DNA of 64,000 nucleotides from Prinia subflava (GCF_021018805.1 NC_086247.1:141418102-141482101); one strand, 5' to 3'. Positions 1 to 13,540 are shown, counted from the stretch's first letter. The notes: generated from the letters alone by a model not told the origin. A program made the numbers and translations.

Positions 1-2220
1 TCCTGTATCATACCCCCAGATGTTATACGCTACCTAACTGGAGAAAAAAATGGACAATAAAAGCAGGCATAAGAAGAATTAAATCATATATTTGAAAAAT
101 CTAGGTTTAAATGTCTTGTATAAACATAAAATCAACACAAATTAAAATGACAGGAAATCGTCTGTCTGCATTTAAAATATTTAGAATAGAAGAAACTCTT
201 GAGACAGAAAGAATTACATTTATCCTTAATAATGATCTCATAAGATAATCATATATTTTAGGAAAGAAAATTAATTTTATAAACCCTACTGATTTACAGA
301 ATCATATTGAAAATATGCTATTAGAGGAAAAACCAGAGAATTTAAGAACTTAAGGGTAACTGCTGTGGTGTTCAGTGCTTTCTCCAAATGCTTTAGGTAA
401 AGTCTTCTTCAAGGATGGAAAGTGACAATTAAAAAGTTGCAGTTTTCTCTTTGGAAAAAAGACTAAATCCTTATCAAGCTTCTATAATTAAGGCTATCAC
501 CAGATTGAAATCTTTCTAATGCAATTGTGCATTTGAGAGATAGATGACTCAGGATCCTATTATCATGTTATGTGGAAATAACTTAAAATACTAAATTAAA
601 TAAAAACCAGATATTTGGTATTAGATGTAAGAAAAACACTCATCCTATAACTTGGGCATGTAAAATTACATGGCCTCACTGAACTCAGCAAGACACTCAG
701 AATAACATTATTTATGTGGCTTCTCTCTTTGATTCTTGAACCTAAAGACCAATCATGGATGAGATTAAGAAGGTTTGAGAAAGAAACAGGTATAATTTAC
801 ATTTTCTTTTTTCCATCATCATGTCCATCATTACTATTTTATTTCTAATTGCACTGAGATGTTCCTATACGGTAAAAAGCTAAAATTCAGGTAACAGTGA
901 GTTAAGAAAAACTCTAACAACTTTTAACAATCACTCTCCATATAAAACAGTTAGATACTAATTTACATGTTAAGAAAAAGAAAAATAGAAGTTTTAAAAA
1001 TAAACTATCCCAACGTAACAGCATCCCAAAGTGAATTTCCCTCCCCCTTGGATGCATTATTTGATGACTGTGCTGAACTGTGCACCTTGCACTCAAAAGA
1101 ACACAGGACCTTTTAACTTCTAACTTTCCCTTCAGTGCCACATCCACTCTGTGGATTGGTGAGAAGGAAGAATGTCTCAAATTCTACTCCTCCATGATAC
1201 CAGTGGTGCTGTCCCTTTAGCATGATGCAGCTCCAGCCACCTCTCAAATACTGTCCCCAGTACAGGAGCTGGGGAGTTTTGTACAGTAAGCCCACAGTCA
1301 TTGTGTGATTCAGGAAATGGCAGTGCCCAGTTTTTGCTAGAGCATGGGAGATCTCTAACAACAGGAATAGAAGCCTCATAAACAAGGCTGTTTCCAATTT
1401 GAAAATAAACTGATGTTTGAGATCCGTGTCTTTCAACCAGGGGCAATCATTAGTCAAAGATCAGAGTGTTACACCCACATCTTTTTTACACATCTTGTTA
1501 AAAGAGTTAAAACCACCTGCCAGTTTCTTCACGTGTGTCTCATCAGATTACCTGCTCCTAGTGATGAAAAAGGGGGCAATACCTAGCTTAAGTTTGTTAG
1601 GAAATAGAGGCAAGACACCTGCACGGCTAGTAATGCTGCTGCTATAGATAATGTGTGTCTGGAAGCCATTATGCAAGACTCCAGACTGCTCACAACCCAG
1701 AAAGTGATTTTAGGAAAAAGAAATCCATAATAAATGTGTGAAGATTTCAGGACCTATGGTTTTGCTGCAGGGTAATATTTTCCTGATGGTGTTCTCACAG
1801 TCAAGAAATTGTGTTGTTACACAATATCTAGTTATCATAATTGAGGAGATGTCTTTTGTTACACAATCTGTTGACTGTCCTGACTCAATACCTGTGTGAG
1901 AGAGAGTTAATTGTTCACTTTGGCTCCTTCCACAACGAATTACTCTGAGCAGCAAGCAAAAGGACAGTGAGATTTCTACTTCTGTCTGAATTACTGCAAA
2001 CTACAAACTTAAGCTAAAAATCCTTTCTGTTTTTAATTAACCTATTCTAGATAAGATTCCTATTCCCTCTCATTCAAATTGCTGCTGCCTTCGGGAAATT
2101 GCTGGACCTTGCAACCAGGCAGTCACGCTGGTCAGCCAGCAAGAACAAATGAATGCTAAACAGCCACTGGTGACATCAGGAGTTTTTAGCAAGCCTCAAG
2201 CCCTCCGGACTGTATTTTCC
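1..2220. other. AT-rich noncoding stretch, nothing recognised
   Basis: I see no repeat family, RNA gene or convincing exon here. Short open frames on both strands (for example 914-1457 minus and 1417-1647 plus) overlap each other, lack recognisable motifs and look like chance. CpG dinucleotides are rare until about 2200. Confidence 0.55.
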
Positions 2221-2372
2221 TGCATGGTTAGTCACCCCTAGCGCTGCAGGTCCAGGCAGGGAATCAGCCGGCCCTGCTGTCCCGGGGCCGGGCGGGCTCA
2301 GCGGAGCTCTGCCGGCACCGCGCAGCCTGCAGGGGCTGGGGGCCGGGCGGCAGCGCTCGGAGCCCGGAGCAG
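2221..2372. promoter_or_regulatory. Small CpG-rich island, possible promoter
   Basis: By eye 14 CpG dinucleotides fall between 2241 and 2367, within strongly GC-rich sequence (GCCGG, CCCGGGG, GGGCGGG and similar). The surrounding kilobases are AT-rich and almost CpG-free. A second CpG cluster (about 7 CpGs) follows at 2668-2725, just past the minisatellite, so the island may originally have been continuous and then expanded internally. In birds such islands often mark promoters, which is the inference here. No TATA box, start codon or exon can be tied to it. A 66-codon minus-strand open frame through it is compositionally biased (Pro/Gly/Ala) and is not taken as coding. It could equally be an isolated GC-rich patch. 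Confidence 0.45.
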
Positions 2373-2645
2373 GCATCCTTCCCTGTCAGGAGCAGGCATC
2401 CTTCCCTGTCAGGAGCATGCATCCTTCCCTGTCAGGAGCAGGCATCCTTCCCTGTCAGGAGCATGCATCCTTCCCTGTCAGGAGCAGGCATCCTTCCCTG
2501 TCAGGAGCATGCATCCTTCCCTGTCAGGAGCAGGCATCCTTCCCTGTCAGGAGCAGGCATCCTTCCCTGTCAGGACCAGCATCCTTCTCTGTCAGGAGCA
2601 GCATCCTTCCCTGTCAGGTGCAGGCATCCTTCTCTGTCAGGAGCT
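2373..2645 (+). repeat. 23-bp minisatellite, 12 copies, with a 46-bp higher-order period
   Basis: Copies start at 2373, 2396, 2419, 2442, 2465, 2488, 2511, 2534, 2557, 2579, 2601 and 2624. The unit begins GCATCCTTCCCTGTCAGG and ends AGCAG or AGCAT. Among the first seven copies the ending alternates CAG/CAT, giving a 46-bp dimer period. Copies 9 and 10 are 22 bp, and the last copies carry CCC to TCT and A to T changes, so decay is concentrated at the 3' side. Because 23 is not a multiple of 3 and the unit has no stop in any plus-strand frame, all three plus frames stay open and show the same 23-residue peptide repeat; I do not regard this as coding. Confidence 0.95.
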
Positions 2646-3220
2646 GTCACTGAACCCCACAAACCCCCCGATGATGAAAACCAGACCGCGCCGCTGGAAG
2701 GCGCGTTGTGCCTGTCGCTACTCTTTATCCCCACCTGCTGGGGTTGTTCCAAACATTCCCAGCTCCGGCCTCCTTCCCAGAGGGGGAGGTACAAAAGACA
2801 TAGTCAAGATAAGCAAATCCGAGTGATGATTATAACAACGCTTAACTAAAGACGCACAGAAACTTGTGGATATCGAAAAAAAAGAATTAAAATTTTAGAA
2901 TGTTGCAGATGGACTTTTCCTGAGCCAATACATTGTCTTGCACTTTGAAAGGGGCTTTTATTTCTATCATTATGTTGTTATGTCACAAACTATACAAAAA
3001 TGATAAGGATTTTTAAAATGAAGAATCCAGTTCAAGGAAAAACAGTCCCCAAAGGCAGATGATTTTTTTTTTTTGTTGTTCGTGCTTGAAAGGGATACCA
3101 GTCTCTGCTAGAACTTTAAAGTTCGCTTTTCTGTTTTACTTTAGCACTGTAACTTTTCTCCTTAAATGATAAAAGATAATGTCCATTTATAGAGATTTAC
3201 AACATTTAAAAACAATAGTA
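2646..3220. other. CpG-containing shoulder, then AT-rich DNA
   Basis: Bases 2668-2725 hold about 7 CpGs and belong with the island upstream. Beyond about 2830 the sequence returns to AT-rich, with a T run at 3063-3074, and nothing is recognised. Confidence 0.5.
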
Positions 3221-3403
3221 GAATCATAAAGTCATGGAATGGTTTGGGTTGGAACTGACCTTAAAGATAATCTGATTCCAGCTCTCCTGCCATGGGCAGG
3301 GACACCTTCCACTAGATGAGCTCAAAGCTCCATCCAACCTGGCCTTGAACATTTCCAGTTATCCTTGAGCACATGATGGGATGTCAGCAACCTCTCTGGG
3401 CAA
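3221..3403 (-). mobile_element. CR1 LINE 3'-end fragment
   Basis: Read on the minus strand this is the 3' untranslated end of a CR1 non-LTR retrotransposon. On the plus strand it begins with the complement of the CR1 tail (GAATCATAAAGTCATGGAAT), then GGTTTGGGTTGGAAC, CCATGGGCAGGGACACC and CATCCAACCTGGCCTTGAA, all hallmarks of CR1 3' regions known from avian genomes. It is a typical 5'-truncated, diverged copy under 200 bp and carries no open reading frame. The inner boundary is set where similarity to CTCTCTGGGCAA fades. Confidence 0.9.
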
Positions 3404-6073
3404 TGACAGCTTAAGACAACTCTATGTGTAAAAACAATATTTTCTTAATGATACTTTAAGAAAAACTGAATTTTTTATCAGATCTCAGGGCTTGGATAAC
3501 TGGATGTACAGCTATGTCAGTACTGCTATTTAAAATGGGTAGGAGAAAGACTAATTCATTAATAAAATATTGTATTTATGGAACTTTGTGTGAAGAAAAA
3601 GTAAATGGAAAGAATGACTTTTTCACATACTCTGACACTGACAGATCTGTGGTTTATTTATCTCTTATAAAAATGTGAGTTCCATTGCATAGGCTCAGCA
3701 CTTTTGAATTTTCCATCTCCTCTGCTCATACATTTTTTAGAACACAGTTCTATCACTGCAGCAGAAGATACCTGCTATGAAACATGATGGTCACAAAAGG
3801 AGAAGTGATTTAGTAGTGATGGCTGGGATGAAGGGAACCCTTTACCCAAGCTGGTTATTTTCAGTTAGTTCAGTGGTGTGGGATTAATACCAACAGGTTC
3901 AACACTGCTTCCTGCCCGGGAGGTCCAAGTTGTCTGCTTCATGGAATTATGATCAGGGATGTAGATATTTTCAGAGCTGAAAAAATGATGGCATTAAAAA
4001 AATTAATGTATGGATTGCCAAAGCCTGGAAACATTGCAAAGCAAGTATCCTGAATAACCTTCTTTAGTCATGTAAATAGTATTGGGTACCTATGGTCTAA
4101 ATCTCATAGGAGTTGACCTGAGTTTGGCTCTGAGACTGTTGCAGACTGTTGACACCGTTTGTTTGTTTTTAGGAGGGGAGTTCGAGGTTTTGTTTTGTTT
4201 GTTTTTTTTGGGGGGGTTTTAGTTGTTTTGGTTTTTTAAAAAAATCTTGCTTAATAAGAGAGATGTCAATGAACCTGGTTAAATAAAAGCAGCGTTCCCA
4301 GGATCAGTACTATGTCTTTGATAAGGAGCCACAGAAAGCAGATACTGTCAATGGTTAAGATATCAATATCAACGAAGAGATCACAAATACAGATTGTGAT
4401 ACAGAATTTGCTGAACTTTTTCATCTTGTCAAAAAAAAGAGAAGAAAACTTGTGTAGTTGAGAGACTAGAGATTAACAGAAAGTAGAAAATACTGTTTTC
4501 TCCAACGTCACAATTTGGATTAACTCAGAGACTAGGGTTCAGGAGAGCTTATCAAAACTTTTTGTCTCAGGATCTGAATCTGTAGTGAATAAAACTTTAG
4601 AGAATAAGTCCTACTAATACAGAATAAACTACATCAATCAATTTTCTGTGATCAGGAAATGTATATTGTAACATTAATCTATGAGATATGCAAGTGTATT
4701 TTTCATAGCATGCCATTCATACACTGCAGAACATTTTGTTATGATGTATCATTTAAAAACCAGAATCCGTAATGTGGCACTACAGAAATTCTATTAACTT
4801 AGATGTATTCACAGCTGTACAATGACTTGGAATCTTCAGAAAGAAATTAATCAGTGCAAATAAGTGCAGTTTTCCATTGAAACCATTTTATCCTATATAA
4901 AATACACTCCTAATTATATAAAAATATTTCAATCTATAGATATTTGGAATTTCTAATAAACCCTGATGTTATAAGCTTCTTTTTGGGGCATTATAAGGTA
5001 CATACATTGTTTACAAAACTTTAATAGTTACTGTAGGAGTACTAGGAATATTATTAATTTAGTCTTCTGTAGTTCAGAACTTCTTTTTTACAAAGTCAGA
5101 CTTAAATGTATTAATTTTGTCCATAACCAAACAAAAAAGATTAACCAAATCTGCTCTTATTTGAATAAAAATTGGAGGATAGGTTGAGTTTCCTGAACTT
5201 TGACACCCCTTTTATTTAAGTTTTATGCTGTTTCATACCTGGTTTCCATTAAACACTCTTGATTCCTTACTGTGTCCCTGATATCTTGTGTTCAGCCTGT
5301 AAGATCAGATTTTACAGATGATTTAGAGACTCTCCTATACCTCTGGTGCTCTTGTTTAGGCAGCTGAAGTCACTGCTGTGTGTAGTGTTAGGCCATTAAC
5401 CAAAGAAGGATTCAGTTTAATACAGCTACTCTTGGGAGATTATTTGTAATCTAAACTCCTTGTACAGTCCACTGGGATCAGTCATTCAGTACAGTTTCCT
5501 AGAATAATCACCTAATGTCAACATGAAATGCTTCAGGATCTCTCACCTGATTTCCCCATTTTGCTCTAGAAGAACATGGGTTTTCCATGAGTCTTATCTT
5601 TTGGTCCTCCATGGATATCTTGGATTCTCCAGGGCATCTCAAATTCTGCTAGAAATCTTTGTTTCAGCAAACTTATCCAGGCCTTACCCGAGTCAGATGA
5701 CAGAATCTGCAGTCACCCAGCTGACCGGGTGTTGGTGTCCGTGTTGGTTCTCTATAGATCTCCAGGCACCTCGGAGTAGGTACTTCCATTTATCTGACTC
5801 CTGCTGTGAGCACAGTCTCACCCTCTAAATTTCTTTCAGGTAATGGGAGATCAAGAGACAACAGATCCACATGGCACTTCATCTAGGGGGAGCTTGGGTG
5901 GCTAAAACTGAGTGAAATGAATCCCACTAAAAAGTTACAGTACTCAAATTCCTGTTGCTATTTCCTTTCTAGCAAGAAACAAGCAAGGAAGAGAGGTACA
6001 CAGGCAGGAAAGAGAAATTGTGTGGGGAGAGAAAAAGAAAGGAAATAGAAGAAATAGGAAGGAAAGAAGGCAT
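3404..6073. other. AT-rich noncoding stretch with a G/T-rich patch
   Basis: No gene recognised. 4157-4237 is a G/T-only-like low-complexity patch (GTTT repeats, a run of seven G, T runs). 5523-5828 holds a 101-codon plus-strand frame without recognisable motifs, treated as chance. Confidence 0.5.
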
Positions 6074-6548
<475 letters not shown>

Positions 6549-6581
6549 CTTCTAACTTGCTAGGCATCTCTCCACACATGA

Positions 6582-6660
6582 ACACTCGTGCACATGTACA
6601 TGTGTGAATATGCATGTATGTGGGTATGTGTATATGTTTGTGTGAGTGTTTGAAGTCACC
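6582..6660 (+). repeat. Degenerate alternating TG/CA stretch with a 14-bp palindrome
   Basis: Just after the homopurine tract comes purine-pyrimidine-alternating DNA (GTGCACATGTACATGTGTG..., then ATGCATGTATGTG and GTGTATATG). It contains the perfect palindrome CACATGTACATGTG at 6591-6604. Such alternation is the known sequence preference for Z-DNA; that it forms here is inference. Confidence 0.7.
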
Positions 6661-9600
6661 ATTAATTCAGGAATGCATCTACTGTTTAGAAACAGAAATA
6701 AACACTGTCAAATCATTCAGGATGTGTGAAAGCACTGACCCTGTGTTTGTGCCCTGGAGCTATTTATTTTGTCTTTATCCTAAGCTCTTTGTTGAATAGA
6801 TGTCTTCTGCTTCCACAAGGAACTAAAAACCACTTAGTTGACTGAGATCTAAAACATTCGTGGTTTTATCTGCCCCGTGTTTATTAGAAGTATTTTAGTG
6901 ACACGAATAAATTTATCACTTGCTGCTCATACTGTAGTGCTCATTAATGTTCAGGATTAACATTTTTGTTTTTCATTATAACTTAAATACATTAGTATTG
7001 AGAAGCAATGGAAATTTTTTTGTGTCATTGTGCAGATCTACAACAAATAAGAACATCTGGGATGTCGTGAACATGATTGATACTGACTGAAACTAAGGTT
7101 TGCTGTGTTGGAACAGAAAAAAGAGTAACTTTGCTGAAAAGTAATCCAGAAAAGGCAGATGCACAGAGACATACAGATGTAACCTGTCCTTCAACTATGC
7201 ACATACATGAGCTTACAAGAGGGAGGCTCTGCTGGCCCATCTCTTTACAGGTAATATTGACACCACCTCTTCCATCCTGTAATCCAGACCAAGTAAAAAA
7301 ATAGAAAAAAAATGATATTTTGCATCAATATGTGGCAAATGGAAATCACATGCAGATTATCAACCTTCCTTTCTTTCCTTTATCAATTACAGCCAATTAT
7401 TCTTTTCAGTTATTATATTATTGTCTTTATTTCCTTGCTTTGTCCCAAAGCAATTTTGCTGCAGATGTCAAAGGTGGCAGGTACATGAGGAAGGTAGTAG
7501 TAAGGAAGCAGTAAAGCTGAGATGATATCACTTGTTGAAGCATAGTTGTAGTTGGGGATAAAAAAAGAAACCTAAAAATACATTTAAGAGATACTGAGAA
7601 CTACAATTTATATTTTGTAATAATCATGGGCTCTGTAGAAAGATACTGATTTTCTAGCAGAGTAAATTCCCTATCCCTTTGCCTCTCTTTTCCATGTTCC
7701 ACAGGATGATTTTTTTTCTCTTTTCCCTAGGCTGAAAGAACCTCACCATCTCTCTGCCACTCTTCTGCCTTCCCCTAATTACATCTCCTCTACTCCACAG
7801 TCCCCAACTACCTTTTCTTTCAAAGTTGATCTAATTGATACATATCTAACTAAACTCTGAGCCATTGGTCTCTACTAGTATCTAGTTTTTACAGTTCTTT
7901 CACACCTAAAAAAGGGCCTATGTGCCTGAAAGCCTGTCTAATTTCTCCAGCCACACCAGGTGGTAGAATAAAAGGTACTGTGTCTGCCTGCAGACCTTGC
8001 CTTGCTTTGTTAGAGGCCTCCTATGGAGCACCGGTGTGAGTTCAGAATTCCCTCTACTTGAACCTGAAGTGCTGGGGAGCAATTTTTTGACAAAGCATTA
8101 TGACTCATTAGTGACTCAGAAACTGAGCTGGCTCAGGCAATCCCTGGGGGATTTATATCAAGGCATTCAATATGATTGATTCCCCTAGTACTGAAAGCAA
8201 GAAGTTCCTCAAGGTACCCAGGGACCCCAAGAATGGCTTAAATTGTCATCCCAGATGGATGGCTCAGCTCTGGCTCTTGTTTGAGGTAGTTGGTGTCCCC
8301 TTGAATGCCAACTCCTTCCCATTTTCAGATTGTTTCTGAGATATGGAACCTGCAGAGAGCATAGCAGATAGCAACAATCTAAAATCTAAGACTGAAATTG
8401 CTGTCAAAAGTAAACATTCCGTGGGACCTAATGTAGAACATCTTAAGAAAAATAAGGAAAGTGGTAAGGATTTTATAGTAAAAAAATAAGAACTGCAGAA
8501 TACTATAGGTCTTCTTTCCTTAGCTTTACAGCATAGAATAGTTGTTAAAACCTAAATATTTTTTGTTTTCTTTCAGAAGCTATCAGAACATCATAACTTA
8601 TTTAGAGATATGTTTATTTAGCAAGGAAAAAAACTTGAACAACTAACTATAACCAGGGGAATAGTAATGACCCTTTGTAGCTTGTTAATTATTAAAAAAA
8701 AAAAAAGGTAGGTATGTGTTCATTAAGTAGAATAATACTCATCCATTTCTACTTAGAGTAACAATTATTAGTCTGAAGGCCTAATCTACAGGTTTTGAGT
8801 TTCCACCATGTTTAGACCACGACTACTGCAGACTGTCTGCAGGTCTGGGGCCTCTTGTGAGTCCTCTCAATCCTCATAAGCTGGCTGTGGTTTGTCTGTA
8901 GAACTGTACTGAGAATCCAGTCTGAGTGTGTTCCTGGAAAATGCAGGAACAGAAATACTGCTGACTCTGTTCTAAGGGACCTGCCAAAAAGAAAGGAAAC
9001 ACAATCACCACTTCACAATTTCATTCCCCCTGTAAACTCCACCTCTGTAATACTTAGGCTGGCTTTTCTGAAAGACTTCTGTGAAGGGAAAATACAGATA
9101 GTTGAAAGGGTTTTAAGCATAGAATTTCTTGTTTTGAAAACAGCAAGTGCAGCTGGATAGATTCATTTTGAAATAGATGATTGTCAATTGCCTGTATAGA
9201 TATGCATATTTTATGAATTTCTCTGAATTCCAGAGAAAATATCAATAAAACGCATAAGCCTTCATAGGGCTCCATGTACATTGGACAGCCAGTCAATGAT
9301 GATGAGTCCTATGAAAGCACAGATAAATGTGGGTCCTGTTTCATTAGGCACCAAACTGTGTGTTTCCATCACAGCCCAAGATCAGAGATCTAGTTGATAC
9401 TAAAGCTATAGCAGAATAAGGCAAAATAAGGATTTGTTGAAATCATTGACAAAACTGAGTTTTCCACACAAGTATCACCTATTTTTTATTTCTTATTGCT
9501 GTTTCTTTTTGAAATAAATTTTAATTAAGAAAATTATAAAGAGATTAGCATATTTTCAAGCAGTAAAAATATACAATTTTTTTTCCTCACCCAAGGCTGA

Positions 9601-10507
9601 CTTTCTTGTGTTGGTTTTATGCCCTCTTGTTAGTAGCCTGTATTTTCATTCTAAGGTGCTCCTTTAAGGAGACAGTCTGTGTTTCTCTCCACTGAATCAT
9701 TGCCTTAACTCCCCTTGCCAAAATTAAATTGATGTTCCAGCTGCTCAAAGCTCTGTTGAATGCACACATTTTAATTCCTTGTCACCTCTGAAAATCAGAT
9801 CATAAATTTAATTTTGTCAAAGTCAACTAGAAATAAGTAAAACAAAATAAAACAATGCTAAAAGATAATGAAAATTCAGACAATATTCTTTGAAGACTGA
9901 GACACCTGAAAATGTGGTTCTCCTCCAACCATGCATGCTAATGGATGTTAATGAACTAAATGAGGTCAGGGCAAGAAACTGAGAATTTTCCTGCTACACA
10001 GTGTTTAATTATTCATCTTTCTTTGGCATGGTTTTGGTTAGGCTTATTAGCACTGTCTCAGACAATGCCTGGGTAAGGATAAGGGGACAGCATTCCCCCA
10101 GGACAAGCCAGTGAAATCATCCTGCTCTGGGATGTGTCACAGCTGGTGCCACGGTTCCTCTGCCAACAAACCTCTGGAGCAAGAGGCAGGGGAGGCTCCT
10201 GCCAGGGAGCTCCCTGCTGGGAGGGGGTTCAGCCAGAAGATGCTTTAGGGCCTCTGCAGTCAAGGAAAAATGTTATTTCCTGCCTTTCAGGAAACTGCCC
10301 AAACCATTGAGGGGAGGTTTTGAGAAAACGAGGGTTTCAATTATTTTTTTCCAGTTCAATCCATACACTTAGGTAGTCAGGAGTGGGAATTCAGTGGCTG
10401 TACAAGACCTGAGACTCCTGCCTGTTGTCTGAGGAAAGTCAAAAGAATGCTCTCGGGATAATTTGAGTTTATGGTTAGGTTTTTTTCTGTATTAACTATC
10501 TAATAGA
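6661..10507. other. AT-rich noncoding stretch, nothing recognised
   Basis: No repeat family or gene recognised. Short runs of A or T (for example 8694-8706) and small unrecognised open frames only. Confidence 0.5.
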
Positions 10508-10538
10508 ATATATATATAAATATATATATATATATAAA
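10508..10538. repeat. (TA)n microsatellite
   Basis: Nearly pure alternating TA with one A insertion, about 31 bp. Confidence 0.9.
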
Positions 10539-13500
10539 CGTATGGAGAGGGCTTTAAAATCCATAGCTCACCACTCAAAGCCATTTCTTACTAGACTTGG
10601 TTCTTGTCCTACTGTTACTGAATACATTGCACAGTATCTCCTTTCCACCTCTTGAAATTTCCTTATAGCCTTCAACTGAAGCCTGTAAAGGGCTATTTTA
10701 ATATAGAGTGCAGAAGACAAAATGAAGTATAAGCAAAATGTGCACAGTTGTACTTTTCTGCAAACCCATACATGACTGGCCACTTCATTTTTCTAAGTTA
10801 GCAGCTGGTTTATTTTCTATATTTTATTATCTTGCCTTGTGTGCTGGGTTGCTGTGCTGTCTTTCTGCAACACAGGCTACTTTGTCATGTTAATATAATA
10901 TTGTGTTAAAAATATCCTGAAGATCTCATAGTGAGATCTCCTAGGAGGGTGGGGAGGGGAAAAATAAAATCACACTTTCCTACACTTGTGAAATGAAGTC
11001 TGCAGCTTCTGGCTCAGATTTTATTTCTCAAAGAAATCTGCAATAATAATTTCCATTCTGAATGCAGTCCCAAAGCAATGTAATTATTGGAATCATTTCA
11101 ATATACATTGAACATTGATTTTAATTAATATTTTATTGCTTTTTGATACTTAAAACCCGAGTCTGGAAGACTAATTTTTAATGGTAGCAGAAAATATGTC
11201 TGAGTTTCTGAGATCATATAATACACACTCAGACACTACAGTGACCTGTAGTTTTGGAATGTAGAAACGCACCGTGTCATTATTTTACAAGTGGTAAATG
11301 GTGGGAAAGTTTGCCAAAATGATTAAAGAAAATATATATATCATCAACAATACAGATAAACAAATGGAGGACAGGACAATTCCTCTGCTAAATCCAATTA
11401 ATGAACAGAGTGGTTCTGTACTGAAGAGTTTAGACTGTAGTAAGTGTGTAAATAAATTACCATAATATGCCGTAATGTGCTGTAAGAGGGTTTAATTTCC
11501 TTCTATGAAAAGGAAAACCTTTTTCCAACTGCTACTTAATTTCTGATTTTAATATATGTATAGCATCTGTACATTTAATCAGCATAGTTCACTGTGTATT
11601 GCTGTCTTGTTACTAATATAGCTAGTATTTTTTCCCATTTTATAAACCCAGGATTTTGATGCTGTTTGGATAAAGATGGATCATGCAAACTGGATATACA
11701 TTGACTTATTTATAGATGCATCCAATAAAAAAGAGTAAGAGAACCTGATGAGACTGAAGGAGTTAAATAGGTGTCATTATCCCTGTGTATCATTTGCATT
11801 GCTGTAATACATTGATTACACACATTCAAATTTTATTCCAGCAACAATTTATCTTCTTAGGTTTACAGGCAAAGCAGCTTTCACATTTTTGACTGAGAAT
11901 CAGACCCTCTCATATTATAATATATAATGCACATGAAGTTATGAAGAAAGACCAAAAGAAATGTTGCAGTGTGACTCTGGAAAAATAATAAGAGGGCTAT
12001 CTAATCACTAAAACTTTTTTTCTGTAAATTAGCAATGGAGTTATAAATATTTTTTAAAAAAAGTATATTTTCAATATGGAATGTTTTTATTTCAAGATAG
12101 TTCCAATTTTCAGCAAATTGAAATTTTGTTTTTCCATGCTCCCTCCTCCTAGTAAATTTCTGTTTCTCAGATGTTGCATAAATAACAAACTACAAACTCC
12201 TCTTGTGGTCATATGCAACATACACACTCTTAGGGAAGACTTGAGCTTGTTACTTTTATATGAGCTACCAGAGTGTAAATGCTACAGTACATTTAAATTA
12301 CTTGTTTATGCTTGTATGAGCACCCTTTAGATTCTCTAACACAAAAACATTGGGTGCAGAGTTACATTTCAGGGTTTTTTCCTGTCACTGAAAAAGAGAA
12401 AATGTTTTGAAATACTGAAGGTTACAGAGTTTGACGTATTCAAGTCCACTGAAAAAGGAGAAAGATGATTTTTATGTATAGGCCTTCACCGCAGAACTGT
12501 TTCCCCTTATTCCTGTAATCTTTCTGCTGAGTTTCACTGATTTTGAATTCTGAATGTCATTTTACTTTTAATATGAGAACATTAGAACAGTTGGACTTGG
12601 TTTTAGTACAAAACCCGAATTTAAAATCAAACATTTGTACAGCTTTATTTTTGCTGTCAACAGTCAGGCAAACTGGCGTGATGTAACACCCTGGGCTGTG
12701 CTCCACACACAGTCACATTCTCTGCAAAAACCATTCTCTCTACTTTGTAAAAAGGAGCAGAAATTCACTCTTCTATAAACAAAAGCTGAGTTTTGCAATG
12801 CCAAATCCTGAATTAGCGGAGGCCTACAACACAGCCAGGTTATGAGAATTTATTTTTTCAATAGATTTTTAAAGCAAACTAAATAAATGTGTTCAGATAT
12901 TTTCTTGAATTGGCACTATTCTTTCCTAAAAATTTGCACTCTAAGTTTGTTAAGAAAGATCCAGATTAGGAAATATATTTTTTGTTTTGAACAGAGTTAC
13001 CACAGAAGTGAGAATAGTGAGCTTTGACACTTTATTAAATTGTTTTGCTTCCTACTCCTTCTTCCTGGCTTTAATAAGCAAAACTTGTCCACCATAATTC
13101 AAGTTACATACACTGGGATCCTTAAATATTTTCACAGGACTACAGGGAGAAAGAAAAGTCAATTTTTTGATAATGTTTCAGATGTTAGAGAAGATTAGAA
13201 CATGAGGAGAAATGCTGGAATGGAAAACTAATTTGATGGTATTACAGCAGTTTTGAAGAAGAGGTTAGGGAAAAAGTAATTAAATTTGAAAATAAAGCCC
13301 TCCTTCACAAGTTGAATGATGCCTTGTCCTACTTTTGACTTCATATATATTACAAATTGACTTTGACTGCTGCATAATTTTTAGGGTTAGAGGAATCTTT
13401 TCTGCTCCCCCTTCTATCACTTTCTAATAAAATATTAAGAAAATTAGACTCATTGCTGTTGCAAATTTGACAGTTTTAATGAGGAAACATTTCTTGCCTC

Positions 13501-13540
13501 TAAGCTCTAATTGCAGCAAATTGAGTTTTTACATATGGTT
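10539..13540. other. AT-rich noncoding stretch with one small inverted repeat
   Basis: AGATCTCA at 10921-10928 and TGAGATCT at 10932-10939 form a perfect 8-bp inverted repeat with a 3-nt centre, followed by the palindrome CTCCTAGGAG at 10938-10947. No gene recognised. Confidence 0.5.

Noticed and set aside
2373..2645. Regular repeats that might suggest a CRISPR array
   Set aside because: Units are directly adjacent with no unique spacers, and the context is vertebrate. It is a minisatellite.
2417..2849. Three overlapping plus-strand frames with a 23-residue peptide repeat
   Set aside because: They are products of the 23-bp minisatellite in three phases, with no unique domain or recognisable start.
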